Assembly: GCA_021205095.1 (NCBI GenBank)
Contig: JAJPYE010000047.1
Coordinates: 1-64,000, forward strand
Length of the DNA: 64,000 nucleotides
DNA from: Oscillospiraceae bacterium
GTDB taxonomy: Bacteria > Bacillota > Clostridia > Oscillospirales > Oscillospiraceae
Direction: 5' to 3'
A model generated the notes under the pieces. The model was not told the origin of the DNA, did no database searches, and saw only the letters and a program-made list of their open reading frames with translations. Shown here in pieces: positions 26,913 to 35,767 of this stretch (its first letter is position 1; every line of letters begins with the position of its first letter). The position numbers and the translations under genes were made by a program.

Positions 26913-28814
26913 ATGACCGCCTTAGCCGTATATCTGTTTTTTGGCCTGGCCCTGGCCTGGCGCGTCCTGCCGGAGCAGCGGGGAGCGGTGAAATGCTGGC
27001 TGGGACTGGTGTTTGGCTGCGTGGCCCTGATGTGGCTGCCCTGCCTGTTCGCCTTTTTCCTGGACTTTACGCTGGCCGCTCAGTGCGCCGCCCTGGCCCT
27101 GGCCGCCGCCGGAGGCCTGGCGCTGCTGCTTGTCAGACCAAAGGACAGGCTTCTGAACATGATAAAGCCCCCAAGGACGTGGGAGAAGCCCTCCCACAGC
27201 GACTTGGTGGGCCTGCTGCTGGCGGTGGCAGCCACCTGCTTCTGCGCCTATCTGCTCCACACCCATGTGATCCTGGAGCAGGAGGACGGGAGCCTCTGGG
27301 TGGGCCAAAGCACCTATGGGGATCTGGCCATGCACCTGGGCTTTATCGAGAGCCTGTACCAGCAGGGAACCTTCCCCCCGGATTACAGCATCTATCCCGG
27401 ACAGCAGCTTGACTATCCCTTCCTGGTGGATGCAGCCTCCGCAAGCCTGCGGTTTTTCGGCCTGAGCCTGCGTATGTCCGTGATCGTCCCAAGCCTCGTC
27501 ATGCTGTTTTGCGTGTTTTATGGCTTTTGGCTTCTGGCCTGGAAGATCATCAAGCGTCTGGCCCCCACCCTGATGGCCTGGCTGCTGTTCACCTGCAACG
27601 GGGGCTTCGGCTTTTGCTATTTCTTCGGCGGGGCCTATTCCTTCTCGGATATTTTCACCGGGTACTATACCACCCCCACAAACCTGGTGGATCTGGACAT
27701 CCGATGGGTGAACGTCATCTGCGATATGCTGATCCCCCAGCGCACCACCATGGCCGGGTGGTGCGTGGTGCTGGCGGCCATCTTCCTGCTCATCACCGCG
27801 CTGGAAAAAACCGCCGCCGGGACGGGTGGACGGAAGGAGTTTCTCATTCTGGCCGTCACCGCCGGGGCCATGCCCATGATACACACCCACAGCTTTCTGG
27901 CTTTGGGGGTGCTGTCCGCCGCCTGGTTTTTCTGCTGGCTGCCGGGGTGCCGCCGGGACGGGCGGGCCAAGGCCCTGGTGCAAAATTATGTGCTGTATGG
28001 GGCCGTGTGCCTGGCTCTGGCCTTGCCGCAGCTCATTTTGTGGACGTTCGACTCCGTGGGCGGGGGCAATATGCTCCAGTGGAACCTGGGCTGGGTGGCC
28101 GAGGGGAACTGGTTCTTCTTCTGGATCGTCAACTGCGGGGTGGTGTTCATCGCCATGTGGCCCATGCTGTTCTTCCTTCGGGGAGAGAAGGCCCGTCTGT
28201 TCATCGGCGCGGCGGCGGTGTTCCTGCTGGCGAACGTGGTGGCCTTTCAGCCGAATCTGTATGACAACAATAAGCTCCTTTATATCTGGTTCATGCTGAC
28301 GGACATCCTGGTCTGCGACTGGCTGTGGGAGGGCTTCAGGCAGATGAAAAGCCCCCGGCTCCGGGCCGCCGTGGCGGGGCTGCTGGTGTTTCTCGGCACC
28401 TTCTCCGGCGTCCTCTCCATGCTCCGGGAGGCGGTCAGCGAGTACCAGCTCCTCTCCGGGGAGCAGGCGGAAGCGGCGGAGTTTATTGTGGAGAACACCC
28501 CGGAGGACAGCCTGTTTCTCACCGCCACCGTCCACACAAACCCCGTCTCTGTCCTGACCGGGCGGAACATCCTGTGCGGGCCGGGGCTGTATCTCTATTA
28601 CCATGGCGTCAGCTACCAGGAGCGGGAGGCCCAGGTGGCCCTGATGTATTCGGACAGCGACGCCTTTGAGGAATATGCCGCCCTGTACGGGGTGGACTAC
28701 GTCTATATCGGCAGCAGCGAGTGCGCCAATTACGACGTGGACTATGACTATTTCGCCGAAAACTATGAGCTGATCTACCAGTCGGAGACCATCAGCATTT
28801 TCCAGATCCAGTAA
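26913..28814 (+). CDS. Large polytopic membrane protein, GT-C glycosyltransferase-like
   Basis: 633 aa with roughly 13-14 membrane segments and a soluble C-terminal part (~490-633). The first large outside loop carries TYGDLAMHLGFIESL, resembling the acidic loop of GT-C enzymes, followed by YPFLVDAASASL. The C-terminal part has an AEFIVENTP...TATVHTNPV...LTGRNILCGPG pattern and ends YGVDYVYIGSSE, as in uncharacterised GT-C-like membrane proteins of Firmicutes. A role in transferring sugar from polyprenyl-phosphate donors is inference only. It ends at a shared terminator. Confidence 0.65.
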   Translation: MTALAVYLFFGLALAWRVLPEQRGAVKCWLGLVFGCVALMWLPCLFAFFLDFTLAAQCAALALAAAGGLALLLVRPKDRLLNMIKPPRTWEKPSHSDLVGLLLAVAATCFCAYLLHTHVILEQEDGSLWVGQSTYGDLAMHLGFIESLYQQGTFPPDYSIYPGQQLDYPFLVDAASASLRFFGLSLRMSVIVPSLVMLFCVFYGFWLLAWKIIKRLAPTLMAWLLFTCNGGFGFCYFFGGAYSFSDIFTGYYTTPTNLVDLDIRWVNVICDMLIPQRTTMAGWCVVLAAIFLLITALEKTAAGTGGRKEFLILAVTAGAMPMIHTHSFLALGVLSAAWFFCWLPGCRRDGRAKALVQNYVLYGAVCLALALPQLILWTFDSVGGGNMLQWNLGWVAEGNWFFFWIVNCGVVFIAMWPMLFFLRGEKARLFIGAAAVFLLANVVAFQPNLYDNNKLLYIWFMLTDILVCDWLWEGFRQMKSPRLRAAVAGLLVFLGTFSGVLSMLREAVSEYQLLSGEQAEAAEFIVENTPEDSLFLTATVHTNPVSVLTGRNILCGPGLYLYYHGVSYQEREAQVALMYSDSDAFEEYAALYGVDYVYIGSSECANYDVDYDYFAENYELIYQSETISIFQIQ

Positions 28815-28849
28815 AAGGCGGAAGGGGATTCGCGCGGTTCCATGGAACA

Positions 28850-28885
28850 AAAAGAACGGCTGCACGCTGGCGCAGCCGTTCTTTT
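28850..28885. terminator. Bidirectional terminator
   Basis: Perfect 14-bp stem AAAAGAACGGCTGC with an 8-nt loop between convergent genes, with T runs on both sides. Confidence 0.85.
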
Positions 28886-28892
28886 GCGGTAT

Positions 28893-29696
28893 TTATACCT
28901 CCGGCGGTGTGGGCGGCGTCGGCGGCGTTTGCGTGGGACATTTGGCGGCATAGTCCTGACTTATGGCGTCGAAATATCTGGCGCGGGTGACGGAGATGTA
29001 GGGAAGCACCCACAGGGACACGAAGGGGATCATGCACAGCAGATACCAGCCGATAAAGCTCAGATCCAGCTTGAAAAGCTCCCATTTATGGCCGTCCATC
29101 ATGTCCCGGCTTCGGCGGATGCACTGCATACAGGTCATCTCCGGGTGATCGAACATCAGATAGGTGGCCTGGCGATAGCCATAGCTGGCCCGAATCATGG
29201 GGATCAGCAGAGGCAGGCAGACCGCCATCGGCCAGAAGCCGCCCACCAGAACGGACAGCGCCGCTGCCGGTATCGCATAAATCAGCGACCACAGGGCCAG
29301 CAGCAGGCTTGGCAGGATATAGATCCATATGACCCGGAAAAACATCCCGAAGGAATCGAACAGATCCCCGAAGCCGGGCTTTTCCAGCCGAGAGACCCGC
29401 ATGGCGTACAGCACGAAGCCCATGGTCAGCTCGATCGCCATGACCTGGAGGGCAATGCTCAGCAGCCACCCCCAGAAGCTGGTGGCGCCGCTCGGCTCCA
29501 CATAGAGGAGGGTTCCTTCCAGCGAGGCCTGGAACATCTCCATATAGGCCGCCCACTCCCCGTCTATCACCATGGTCAGGACAGTCAGCAGCATCAGAAC
29601 GAGAGTCAGTCCCAGCGTTACCCATATGGGGCGGGGCCTGGTTTGCCGCATGGCGTCTTTGGCGCCCTGCTTCATAGCTTTTCGATTGATCGACAC
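28893..29696 (-). CDS. DUF975 family membrane protein
   Basis: 267 aa. It has the family's N-terminal AKDAM...RPIW region, about 5-6 membrane segments and the diagnostic C-terminal block RRSRDMMDGHKWELFKLDLSF followed by WVLPYISVTRARYFDAI. DUF975 proteins are integral membrane proteins of unknown function. The tail is a short Pro/Thr repeat (PPTPPTPPE). It follows the Gx-transporter gene by about 30 nt and may share its transcript. Confidence 0.85.
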   Translation of the reverse strand: MSINRKAMKQGAKDAMRQTRPRPIWVTLGLTLVLMLLTVLTMVIDGEWAAYMEMFQASLEGTLLYVEPSGATSFWGWLLSIALQVMAIELTMGFVLYAMRVSRLEKPGFGDLFDSFGMFFRVIWIYILPSLLLALWSLIYAIPAAALSVLVGGFWPMAVCLPLLIPMIRASYGYRQATYLMFDHPEMTCMQCIRRSRDMMDGHKWELFKLDLSFIGWYLLCMIPFVSLWVLPYISVTRARYFDAISQDYAAKCPTQTPPTPPTPPEV

Positions 29697-29727
29697 GATT
29701 TTTACGCTCCTTATATAATGAAACTTC

Positions 29728-30234
29728 TTAAAACGATTTCAGGTGCTTCCGCAGCGCCCGGATGAGATACAGGGCCGCCACGCCGGTGAAGGCCCCGGTG
29801 ACGATGGCGGCGCACAGCAGCGCCGGGCCGTACCACAGCACGGCGGTGGATTTCATGACCCCGGCGGCGGCCAGAAGCTGCCCGGCGTTGTGGCCGATGG
29901 CCCCCAGAATACTGACCACCCACAGATTTTTTTCGCTGAACAGCCCGATGGTCAGGGCCATGACCGTCCAGGAGAGAAGCCCGCCCGCCAGGGAGAACAA
30001 AATGACGGAAAAGCTCCCGGCGAACAGGGCGGAGAGGACGATGCGTACCAGAAGCACGCACAGAGCCTCCCGCCGTCCCAGCAGGTTCATGGCCGTCAGC
30101 GTGACCACGCTGGCCAGACCCAGCTTCACGCCGGGAACCGGGATGGGCAGGGGGATCTGCGCCTCTATGAGCCATACGCACAGGCTGATGGCTGTCAGCA
30201 GCGCCATGAATACCAGCTTTCGCGTTCCTTTCAT
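29728..30234 (-). CDS. Gx transporter / heptaprenyl diphosphate synthase component I family protein (EetB-like)
   Basis: 168 aa, five to six membrane segments, with the family signatures PVPGVKLGLASVV and GAIGHNAGQL. Database names call it heptaprenyl synthase component I, but the fold is an ECF-S-like integral membrane protein. A NusG-domain-II gene precedes it with an ATGA overlap; the same pair occurs, as I recall, as EetA/EetB in the Listeria flavin-based extracellular electron transfer locus and near quinone or flavin genes in Clostridia. The track start lies inside the upstream gene; ATG 30234 with GAGGACGAGG is used. Confidence 0.85.
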   Translation of the reverse strand: MKGTRKLVFMALLTAISLCVWLIEAQIPLPIPVPGVKLGLASVVTLTAMNLLGRREALCVLLVRIVLSALFAGSFSVILFSLAGGLLSWTVMALTIGLFSEKNLWVVSILGAIGHNAGQLLAAAGVMKSTAVLWYGPALLCAAIVTGAFTGVAALYLIRALRKHLKSF

Positions 30235-30575
30235 CCCTCGTCCTCTATCTGTATCACAATGCGGTGAGGCAGGCACACGATGGGTACCGCCCCGTCGGTT
30301 ATCTGTCCCTGGTTTACGCAGACCTGCTCGTCGCAGTCCGCCTCTATGACCTCGATGGCCCCGTGGCTGACCCGGATGGTGTTGTAGCCGTCCTCTGTTT
30401 CGATGGTGAACTCATAGGGTACCGCCACGGCGGACAGGTCGATCCGCTGGTATTCCTCCCCGTTCACATAGATCACCGCTTCCGTGCCGCCCGGCGCGCG
30501 CAGGAGATATACCCCCGCGCTCACGGCGGCCAGCGCCGCGAACAGCAGCGCGAAAAAGACTGTTTTGTGTTTCAT
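30231..30575 (-). CDS. NusG domain II-containing exported protein (EetA-like)
   Basis: 114 aa. An N-terminal signal-anchor (FFALLFAALAAVSAGVYLL) precedes a small NusG-II-type beta domain with YNTIRVSHGAIEV and the conserved Cys pair region EADCDEQVCVNQG...IVCLPHR, typical of redox-linked exported domains. It is not a transcription factor despite the name. It overlaps the Gx-transporter gene by 4 nt. The ATG is only 8 nt downstream of the predicted -10 and has no ribosome site, so the mRNA may be leaderless. Confidence 0.85.
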   Translation of the reverse strand: MKHKTVFFALLFAALAAVSAGVYLLRAPGGTEAVIYVNGEEYQRIDLSAVAVPYEFTIETEDGYNTIRVSHGAIEVIEADCDEQVCVNQGQITDGAVPIVCLPHRIVIQIEDEG

Positions 30576-30577
30576 GG

Positions 30578-30606
30578 TTTACATCTTAATTTTTAAATTG
30601 TATAAT
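30578..30606 (+). promoter_or_regulatory. Promoter of the FHA-FtsW operon
   Basis: TTTACA (30578-30583), 17-bp spacer, TATAAT (30601-30606); about 60-nt leader. It overlaps almost entirely with a divergent promoter. Confidence 0.75.
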
Positions 30607-30611
30607 GTCAA
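30583..30611 (-). promoter_or_regulatory. Promoter of the NusG-II / Gx-transporter operon
   Basis: Minus strand TTGACA (30606-30611), 17-bp spacer, TAAGAT (30583-30588). The predicted start of transcription falls at about 30576, next to the ATG at 30575. Confidence 0.7.
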
Positions 30612-30672
30612 CTAGATTGTATTAACTTTTTTGCCTGTTTTCTCAAATAGGCCCCCATAAGGAAGGTGGACT

Positions 30673-32508
30673 GTGGATCTATTGCGCTTGATTTTTGGAG
30701 AGACCGCCCCCTGGCTGGCGAGTCTGTCCCGCTTTATTCTGCCCCTGGTGTGCGTGGCCATCGTGGTGCGCTGCATACGCAGTATGCTCCGGGAGCGGTA
30801 TGAGCCGGAGACCTGGGCCTATCTCTATCTGCCGGGGGAGATCATGGTACCCCTGCGCCATTGGGAGTGTATTTTGGGCCGGGCCAAATCCGTGGACGGC
30901 CAACTGGACGACCCCTCGGTGGAGAAGCTCCATGCCTGTCTGATACGGGACGCCGCCGGGGGCTGGACGGTCTATAACCTGGGCCGGGGGGACACCTATG
31001 TTAACGGCGAGCCTGTGACGGCGGGGGGCGCGGCCCTGGCGGACGCGGACGTGCTGACCCTGGGGAAGGTTTCCGCCCGGTTCGTGGATCTGACGGAGGA
31101 GGAGCGGGCCGCCCTGCTGAAATACCGCCACGCCCCAGGCCGCCGGGTGCGCCCAGGGGCCACCATGCTGCTTTTGACTGTGCTGCAAATTCTGCTTGTT
31201 TTGCAGCAGCTTGTCTATAACGAGGACGCGGGAACCAGCGTGGCCATGGCCTTCGGCATTTTGTGCGCCGCCCAGTGGGTGTATTTCTGCGTCCTGCGGG
31301 CCTCCGGGCAGACGGGCTTTGAGCCGGAGACCCTGGGCTTCTTCCTGACCACCATCGGCCTGAGCGTGGCGGCATCCTCTGTGCCGGACGCAAGCTCCAT
31401 GATAAAGCAGGTGATTTTCATCCTGGCGGGCATCGTGCTGTTTCTGATTCTGGGCCTGTGGATCCGGGATCTGAAGCGGACAAAATCCCTGAACATGGTC
31501 GCTGCCGGGGCTTCTGTCATCCTGCTTGCCATCAACCTGATTTTCGCCCAGGTGACATATGGCGCTCAGAACTGGATCACCATCGGCGGCTCCTCCATTC
31601 AGCCCTCGGAATTTGTGAAGGTGCTGTATATTTATGCCAGCGCCGCCACCCTGGAGCGGCTGTTCGTGAACAAAAACCTGATTTTCTATATCGGCTTTTC
31701 CGCCGTCTGCGTGGGGGCTATGGCCCTGATGGGGGACTTCGGCGCGGCCCTGGTATTTTTCGTCACCTTCCTGGTCATCTCCTTTATGCGCTCCGGCAGC
31801 TTCGCCACCCTTTTCCTGGCCATCGGCGGCGCTGCCCTGGCCATCATGGTGGTGCTGTCCGCCCGGCCCTATGTGCTGGCCCGGTTCCAGACCTGGGGCC
31901 ACGCCTGGGAAGATATTTATGACACCGGTTATCAGCAGGTGCGGGCCATGAGCGCCGCCGCCAGCGGCGGCCTGTTCGGGCAGGGCTCCGGCAACGGCTG
32001 GCTGGTGGACGTGACCGCCGGGGACACGGACATGGTCTTCGGCGTGGTGTGCGAGGAGCTGGGACTGATCACCGGCCTTTGCTGCGTGGCTTCCATCCTG
32101 GCTCTGGCGGGCTTTGTGGTGAAAAACGCCTCGTCTGGCCGCTCCTCCTATTTCGTCATCGCGGCGGCGGCCTCCGTCACCGTTATGATGAGCCAGATGG
32201 CCCTGAACGTATTCGGCTCTATGGACATTCTGCCCTTCACCGGCGTCACCTTCCCCTTCGTGTCCCGCGGCGGCAGCAGCCTTCTGTCCTGCTGGATGCT
32301 GCTGGCCTTTATTAAAGGCTGCGACACCAGGGCGCGGGGCAGCTTTGCCGTAAAGCGGCCTGAGAAGTTCTCCGGCGGCGCAGGCGTGGAGGCGCAGGAG
32401 GACGAGGACTATGACGGGTACGATGAGTACGGCGAGTACGGCCCGAACAGTCATGCAGACCGCCGCCGGGCGGGGCGTGGCCGCCCCTACAGGGAGGATA
32501 ACCGATGA
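30673..32508 (+). CDS. FHA domain fused to FtsW/RodA/SpoVE (SEDS) glycosyltransferase
   Basis: 611 aa. A short N-terminal membrane helix (~12-35) is followed by a forkhead-associated domain (~60-145) with LGRAKSVDGQLDD, EKLHACL and NGEPV, the phosphothreonine-binding pattern. A SEDS core of about ten membrane helices (~155-560) follows, with the conserved Asp-bearing WITIGGSSIQPSEFVK and PFVSRGGSSLLS. SEDS proteins polymerise glycan from lipid II with a partner class B PBP; that PBP is the next gene, overlapping by 4 nt. The acidic Tyr-rich tail DEDYDGYDEYGEYG is unusual. GTG start with AAGGAAGG upstream. Confidence 0.92.
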   Translation: MDLLRLIFGETAPWLASLSRFILPLVCVAIVVRCIRSMLRERYEPETWAYLYLPGEIMVPLRHWECILGRAKSVDGQLDDPSVEKLHACLIRDAAGGWTVYNLGRGDTYVNGEPVTAGGAALADADVLTLGKVSARFVDLTEEERAALLKYRHAPGRRVRPGATMLLLTVLQILLVLQQLVYNEDAGTSVAMAFGILCAAQWVYFCVLRASGQTGFEPETLGFFLTTIGLSVAASSVPDASSMIKQVIFILAGIVLFLILGLWIRDLKRTKSLNMVAAGASVILLAINLIFAQVTYGAQNWITIGGSSIQPSEFVKVLYIYASAATLERLFVNKNLIFYIGFSAVCVGAMALMGDFGAALVFFVTFLVISFMRSGSFATLFLAIGGAALAIMVVLSARPYVLARFQTWGHAWEDIYDTGYQQVRAMSAAASGGLFGQGSGNGWLVDVTAGDTDMVFGVVCEELGLITGLCCVASILALAGFVVKNASSGRSSYFVIAAAASVTVMMSQMALNVFGSMDILPFTGVTFPFVSRGGSSLLSCWMLLAFIKGCDTRARGSFAVKRPEKFSGGAGVEAQEDEDYDGYDEYGEYGPNSHADRRRAGRGRPYREDNR

Positions 32509-33818
32509 AAAAAGTTACCAATCGTGCCGCCGCTGTGATGATTTTGCTGGCCCTGATCCTGGTGGGCATGGGGGTGTATATCTTCCGCCTCGTCCGGGAC
32601 GGGGGCGACTGGGCCTCCTTCTACGCCAACGACAGCGTCTACACAAACGGCTCGCTGAACAGCGGCTCCATCACGGACAGAAACGACGTCGTTCTGGCTA
32701 CGGCCAGCGAGGGGGGCGTCTCCTTCGCGGACAGCAGCGCCGTGCGCACCGCCTGCCTTCATGTGGTGGGGGACATAAACGGCAACATCGGCACCGGGGC
32801 GCTGAACGCCTTCCGCTCGGAGCTTGTGAACTATAGCTTTCTCACCGGCACCACCACCGGCGGGGGGACGGTGAAGCTTTCCATCGACGCGGAGCTGAAC
32901 GTTACGGCCTATAACGCCCTGAACGGGCAAAAGGGGACGGTGTTGGTCTATAATTACGAGACGGGCCAGATCCTCTGCATGGTGTCCACCCCGGCCTATG
33001 ACCCGGAGTACGGCTTTGACAGCACGGACAGCTCCTATGACGGGGTCTATATCAACCGGGGACTCAGCGCCACCTACGTGCCGGGATCTGTGTTCAAGCT
33101 GGTGACGATGGCGGCGGCCATCGAGAACATCTCCGATATATGGAGCCAGACCTTCACCTGCACCGGCAGCACCACCATCGGCGGCCAGACCGTCACCTGC
33201 TCCGGCACCCACGGCACCCAGACGGTGGAGCAGGCCCTGGCCAATTCCTGCAATGTGGCCTTTGCGGAAATCTCCGTCCAGCTTGGGGGCGATACCATTG
33301 CGGAGTACGCCGAGGCCTACGGCCTGACCAGCAGCCACACCATAAATGGCCAGATCACTACCGCCGCCGGGAGCGTCACCAGCGCCCAGGGAGACGACAA
33401 CAGCACCGCCTGGGAGGGCATCGGCCAGTATGAGGACTTGGTGAATCCCTATGCCCTGCTGCGGCTGGTGGGGGCCATCGCCAACGGCGGCACGGTGGTG
33501 GAGCCGTCCCTTTTGTATGGAAAATCCGCCGGAACCACCAAGCTGATGGACAGCGCCACGGCCAGCACTCTCTCCGAGATGATGAGCTATAACGTGGAGT
33601 ACCACTACGGCTCCGGCAGCTATCCCGGCCTGGAAATGCACGCCAAAACCGGCACCGCCGAGGTGGGGGACGGCACCTCCCACGCCTGGTTCGCCGGGTT
33701 CATCACCAATTCTGACGCGCCCCTGGCCTTCGTGGTCATGGTGGAAAACGGCGGCGGCGGCTACGCCGTGGCCTCCCCCATCGCAAACACCGTCCTGCAG
33801 CAGGCGGTCTTTGGATAA
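32505..33818 (+). CDS. Class B penicillin-binding protein transpeptidase (partner of FHA-FtsW)
   Basis: 437 aa. An N-terminal anchor (AVMILLALILVGMGVYIF) is followed by a short linker and a transpeptidase domain with SxxK in PGSVFKLVT (Ser ~194), SxN in ANSCNVAF (~248) and KTG in AKTGTAE (~380). It lacks a large pedestal domain, resembling the PbpA-type enzymes paired with RodA/FtsW. It crosslinks peptidoglycan outside the membrane. Start codon overlaps the SEDS gene (ATGA). A GC hairpin without T tract (33826-33845) follows. Confidence 0.93.
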   Translation: MKKVTNRAAAVMILLALILVGMGVYIFRLVRDGGDWASFYANDSVYTNGSLNSGSITDRNDVVLATASEGGVSFADSSAVRTACLHVVGDINGNIGTGALNAFRSELVNYSFLTGTTTGGGTVKLSIDAELNVTAYNALNGQKGTVLVYNYETGQILCMVSTPAYDPEYGFDSTDSSYDGVYINRGLSATYVPGSVFKLVTMAAAIENISDIWSQTFTCTGSTTIGGQTVTCSGTHGTQTVEQALANSCNVAFAEISVQLGGDTIAEYAEAYGLTSSHTINGQITTAAGSVTSAQGDDNSTAWEGIGQYEDLVNPYALLRLVGAIANGGTVVEPSLLYGKSAGTTKLMDSATASTLSEMMSYNVEYHYGSGSYPGLEMHAKTGTAEVGDGTSHAWFAGFITNSDAPLAFVVMVENGGGGYAVASPIANTVLQQAVFG

Positions 33819-33864
33819 ATAAGAGGCGGGCCTGCGTCGGCCCGCTGGGAAAGTATTTTGAATT

Positions 33865-35730
33865 ATGATAGACATTTCACTCCACAACGTAAAAAAGAGC
33901 TTCGGGGGCAATGAGATCCTCCGGGATGTCTCCTTTGAGATAAACCAGGGGGAGCGGGTGGCCCTTTTGGGGCCGAACGGGGCGGGAAAGTCCACCATCC
34001 TGAACCTGATTACCGGGGCGCTGGAGCCGGACGAGGGGGAGATCGTCACGGCCCCTGGCAAGCGCATCGGCCTGATCTCCCAGATCCCCGTCTATCCCGC
34101 CGGGTACACCACGGAGGACGTGCTGCGCTCCGCCTTCCGCCATCTGGACGAGCTGCGGGAGCGGCTGACCGCACTGGAGACGGCCATGCAGACGGACGAC
34201 AGCCCCGCCACGCTGGCGAAATACGACGCCCTGACGGCGGAATATGAGCGGCTGGGAGGCTACAGCGCGGACTACGAGCGGGAGCGGGTGGCAAACGGCC
34301 TGGAGCTGACCCCCGCCATGCGTAGCCAGAGCTTTGAGAGCCTGTCCGGCGGGGAGAAGACCAGAGTGAACCTGGCACGGCTCCTGCTGGAGGACACGGA
34401 CATCCTCCTGCTGGACGAGCCGACAAACCATCTGGATTTGAAAAGCACGCAATGGCTGGAGGATTTTCTCCTGCATTTCCACGGCACCGTGTTCACCGTC
34501 AGCCATGACCGCTGGTTTCTGGACACCATTGCCCAGCGCATCATCGAGCTGGCGGACGGCCAGTGCCAGTTTTACGCGGGAAATTACAGCTTTTACCTGA
34601 CGGAAAAGCAGCGCCGGTATCAGGAGCTGCGTCGCCAGTATGAAAAAAACCAGAAGGAGATCGCCCACTTGGAGGAGGCGGCGGATAAGCTGCACCTGTG
34701 GGCCTTTCTGGGAAACGACAAGCTCCACAAGCGGGCCTTTTCCATGGAAAAGCGAATCGCCAAGCTGCAAACCGCCCCCCGGCCCCAAAAGGAACGGACG
34801 CTTTCCGCCCGGTTCAAGGAGCAGGATTTCCAGGGGGACGAGGTGCTGCTGGCGGAGGGGCTGGAAAAATCCTTCGGGACGCGGACGCTGTTTTCCGGGC
34901 TGGAGCTTCTCATCCGTCCGGGGGAGCATATCGCCGTCATGGGGGACAACGGCACGGGGAAGTCCACCCTGATAAAAATTCTTCTGGGGGAGCTTGCGCC
35001 GGACGAGGGCTTTGTCCGGCTTGGCCCCTCCGTCAAGGCGGCCTACCTGCCCCAGCTCGTCACCTTCTCCCACCCGGAGCGCTCGGCCCTGGACACCCTG
35101 ATTTATGATGACAGGGCCACCCCCCAGCAGGCACGCGACCGGCTGGCCGCCTTTAACTTCCGGGGGGAGGACGCGCTAAAAGCGGTGGGAACCCTGTCCG
35201 GCGGGGAACAGAGCCGCCTGCGCCTGTGTATGCTGATGAAGGACGACATCAGCCTTCTTGTGCTGGACGAGCCGACCAACCACCTGGACATCGCCAGCCG
35301 GGAGTGGATAGAGCAGGCCATCTCCGAATACGGGGGCACGCTGCTGTTTGTGAGCCACGACCGATGGTTTGTGGATCGCTTTGCCGACCGCATCTGGGAG
35401 CTGCACGACGGCACGGTCACGGATTTTCAGGGGGATTATCAGGCCTATCAGGACTATAAGGCCCGGCAGACGGACATCACCCGCGCCGCCAAGCGGAAGG
35501 AGCCAAAGGAAAAGGCCCCCCGCCCGTCCCGTCCCGCCGACCGCTCCAAGCAGCTTGCCAAGGCGGAGCGGGAGATTGAAAAGCTGGAGGGAGAGCTGGC
35601 CCGCCTGGAGGCCCAGGAGCAGGAAAACGCCACCGACTACCAAAAGCTCATGGAGCTTGCGGAGGAAAAGGCCGTCCTACAGGAAAAGCTGGACGAAGCC
35701 TATGACCGCTGGGCCGCGCTTTCGGAATGA
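33865..35730 (+). CDS. ABC-F family ATPase
   Basis: 621 aa with two fused ATPase domains and no membrane segments. Walker A GPNGAGKST (~36) and GDNGTGKST (~362); signatures LSGGEKTR and LSGGEQSR; Walker B LLLDEPTNHLD and LVLDEPTNHLD. The interdomain linker is the charged P-site-interaction region, and the C-terminus is a coiled coil (~540-620). ABC-F proteins act on the ribosome, in translation control or antibiotic protection; a resistance role cannot be read from sequence and the layout is closest to housekeeping YdiF/Uup types. Confidence 0.93.
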   Translation: MIDISLHNVKKSFGGNEILRDVSFEINQGERVALLGPNGAGKSTILNLITGALEPDEGEIVTAPGKRIGLISQIPVYPAGYTTEDVLRSAFRHLDELRERLTALETAMQTDDSPATLAKYDALTAEYERLGGYSADYERERVANGLELTPAMRSQSFESLSGGEKTRVNLARLLLEDTDILLLDEPTNHLDLKSTQWLEDFLLHFHGTVFTVSHDRWFLDTIAQRIIELADGQCQFYAGNYSFYLTEKQRRYQELRRQYEKNQKEIAHLEEAADKLHLWAFLGNDKLHKRAFSMEKRIAKLQTAPRPQKERTLSARFKEQDFQGDEVLLAEGLEKSFGTRTLFSGLELLIRPGEHIAVMGDNGTGKSTLIKILLGELAPDEGFVRLGPSVKAAYLPQLVTFSHPERSALDTLIYDDRATPQQARDRLAAFNFRGEDALKAVGTLSGGEQSRLRLCMLMKDDISLLVLDEPTNHLDIASREWIEQAISEYGGTLLFVSHDRWFVDRFADRIWELHDGTVTDFQGDYQAYQDYKARQTDITRAAKRKEPKEKAPRPSRPADRSKQLAKAEREIEKLEGELARLEAQEQENATDYQKLMELAEEKAVLQEKLDEAYDRWAALSE

Positions 35731-35767
35731 AGGGGCCTTCCGCCAGTTTTGATTATTGTGACGTAAA

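Noticed and set aside
26922-28865. 647-aa minus ORF opposite the GT-C-like gene
   Set aside because: His/Gln/Gly-rich antisense frame; the plus frame has regular membrane segments and a ribosome site.
33826-33845. Terminator after the PBP gene
   Set aside because: GC hairpin exists but lacks a T tract, so it was not listed as a terminator.
33865-35730. Antibiotic-resistance ABC-F (Vga/Msr type)
   Set aside because: Sequence features fit the general ABC-F family; a resistance subfamily cannot be claimed without phylogeny.
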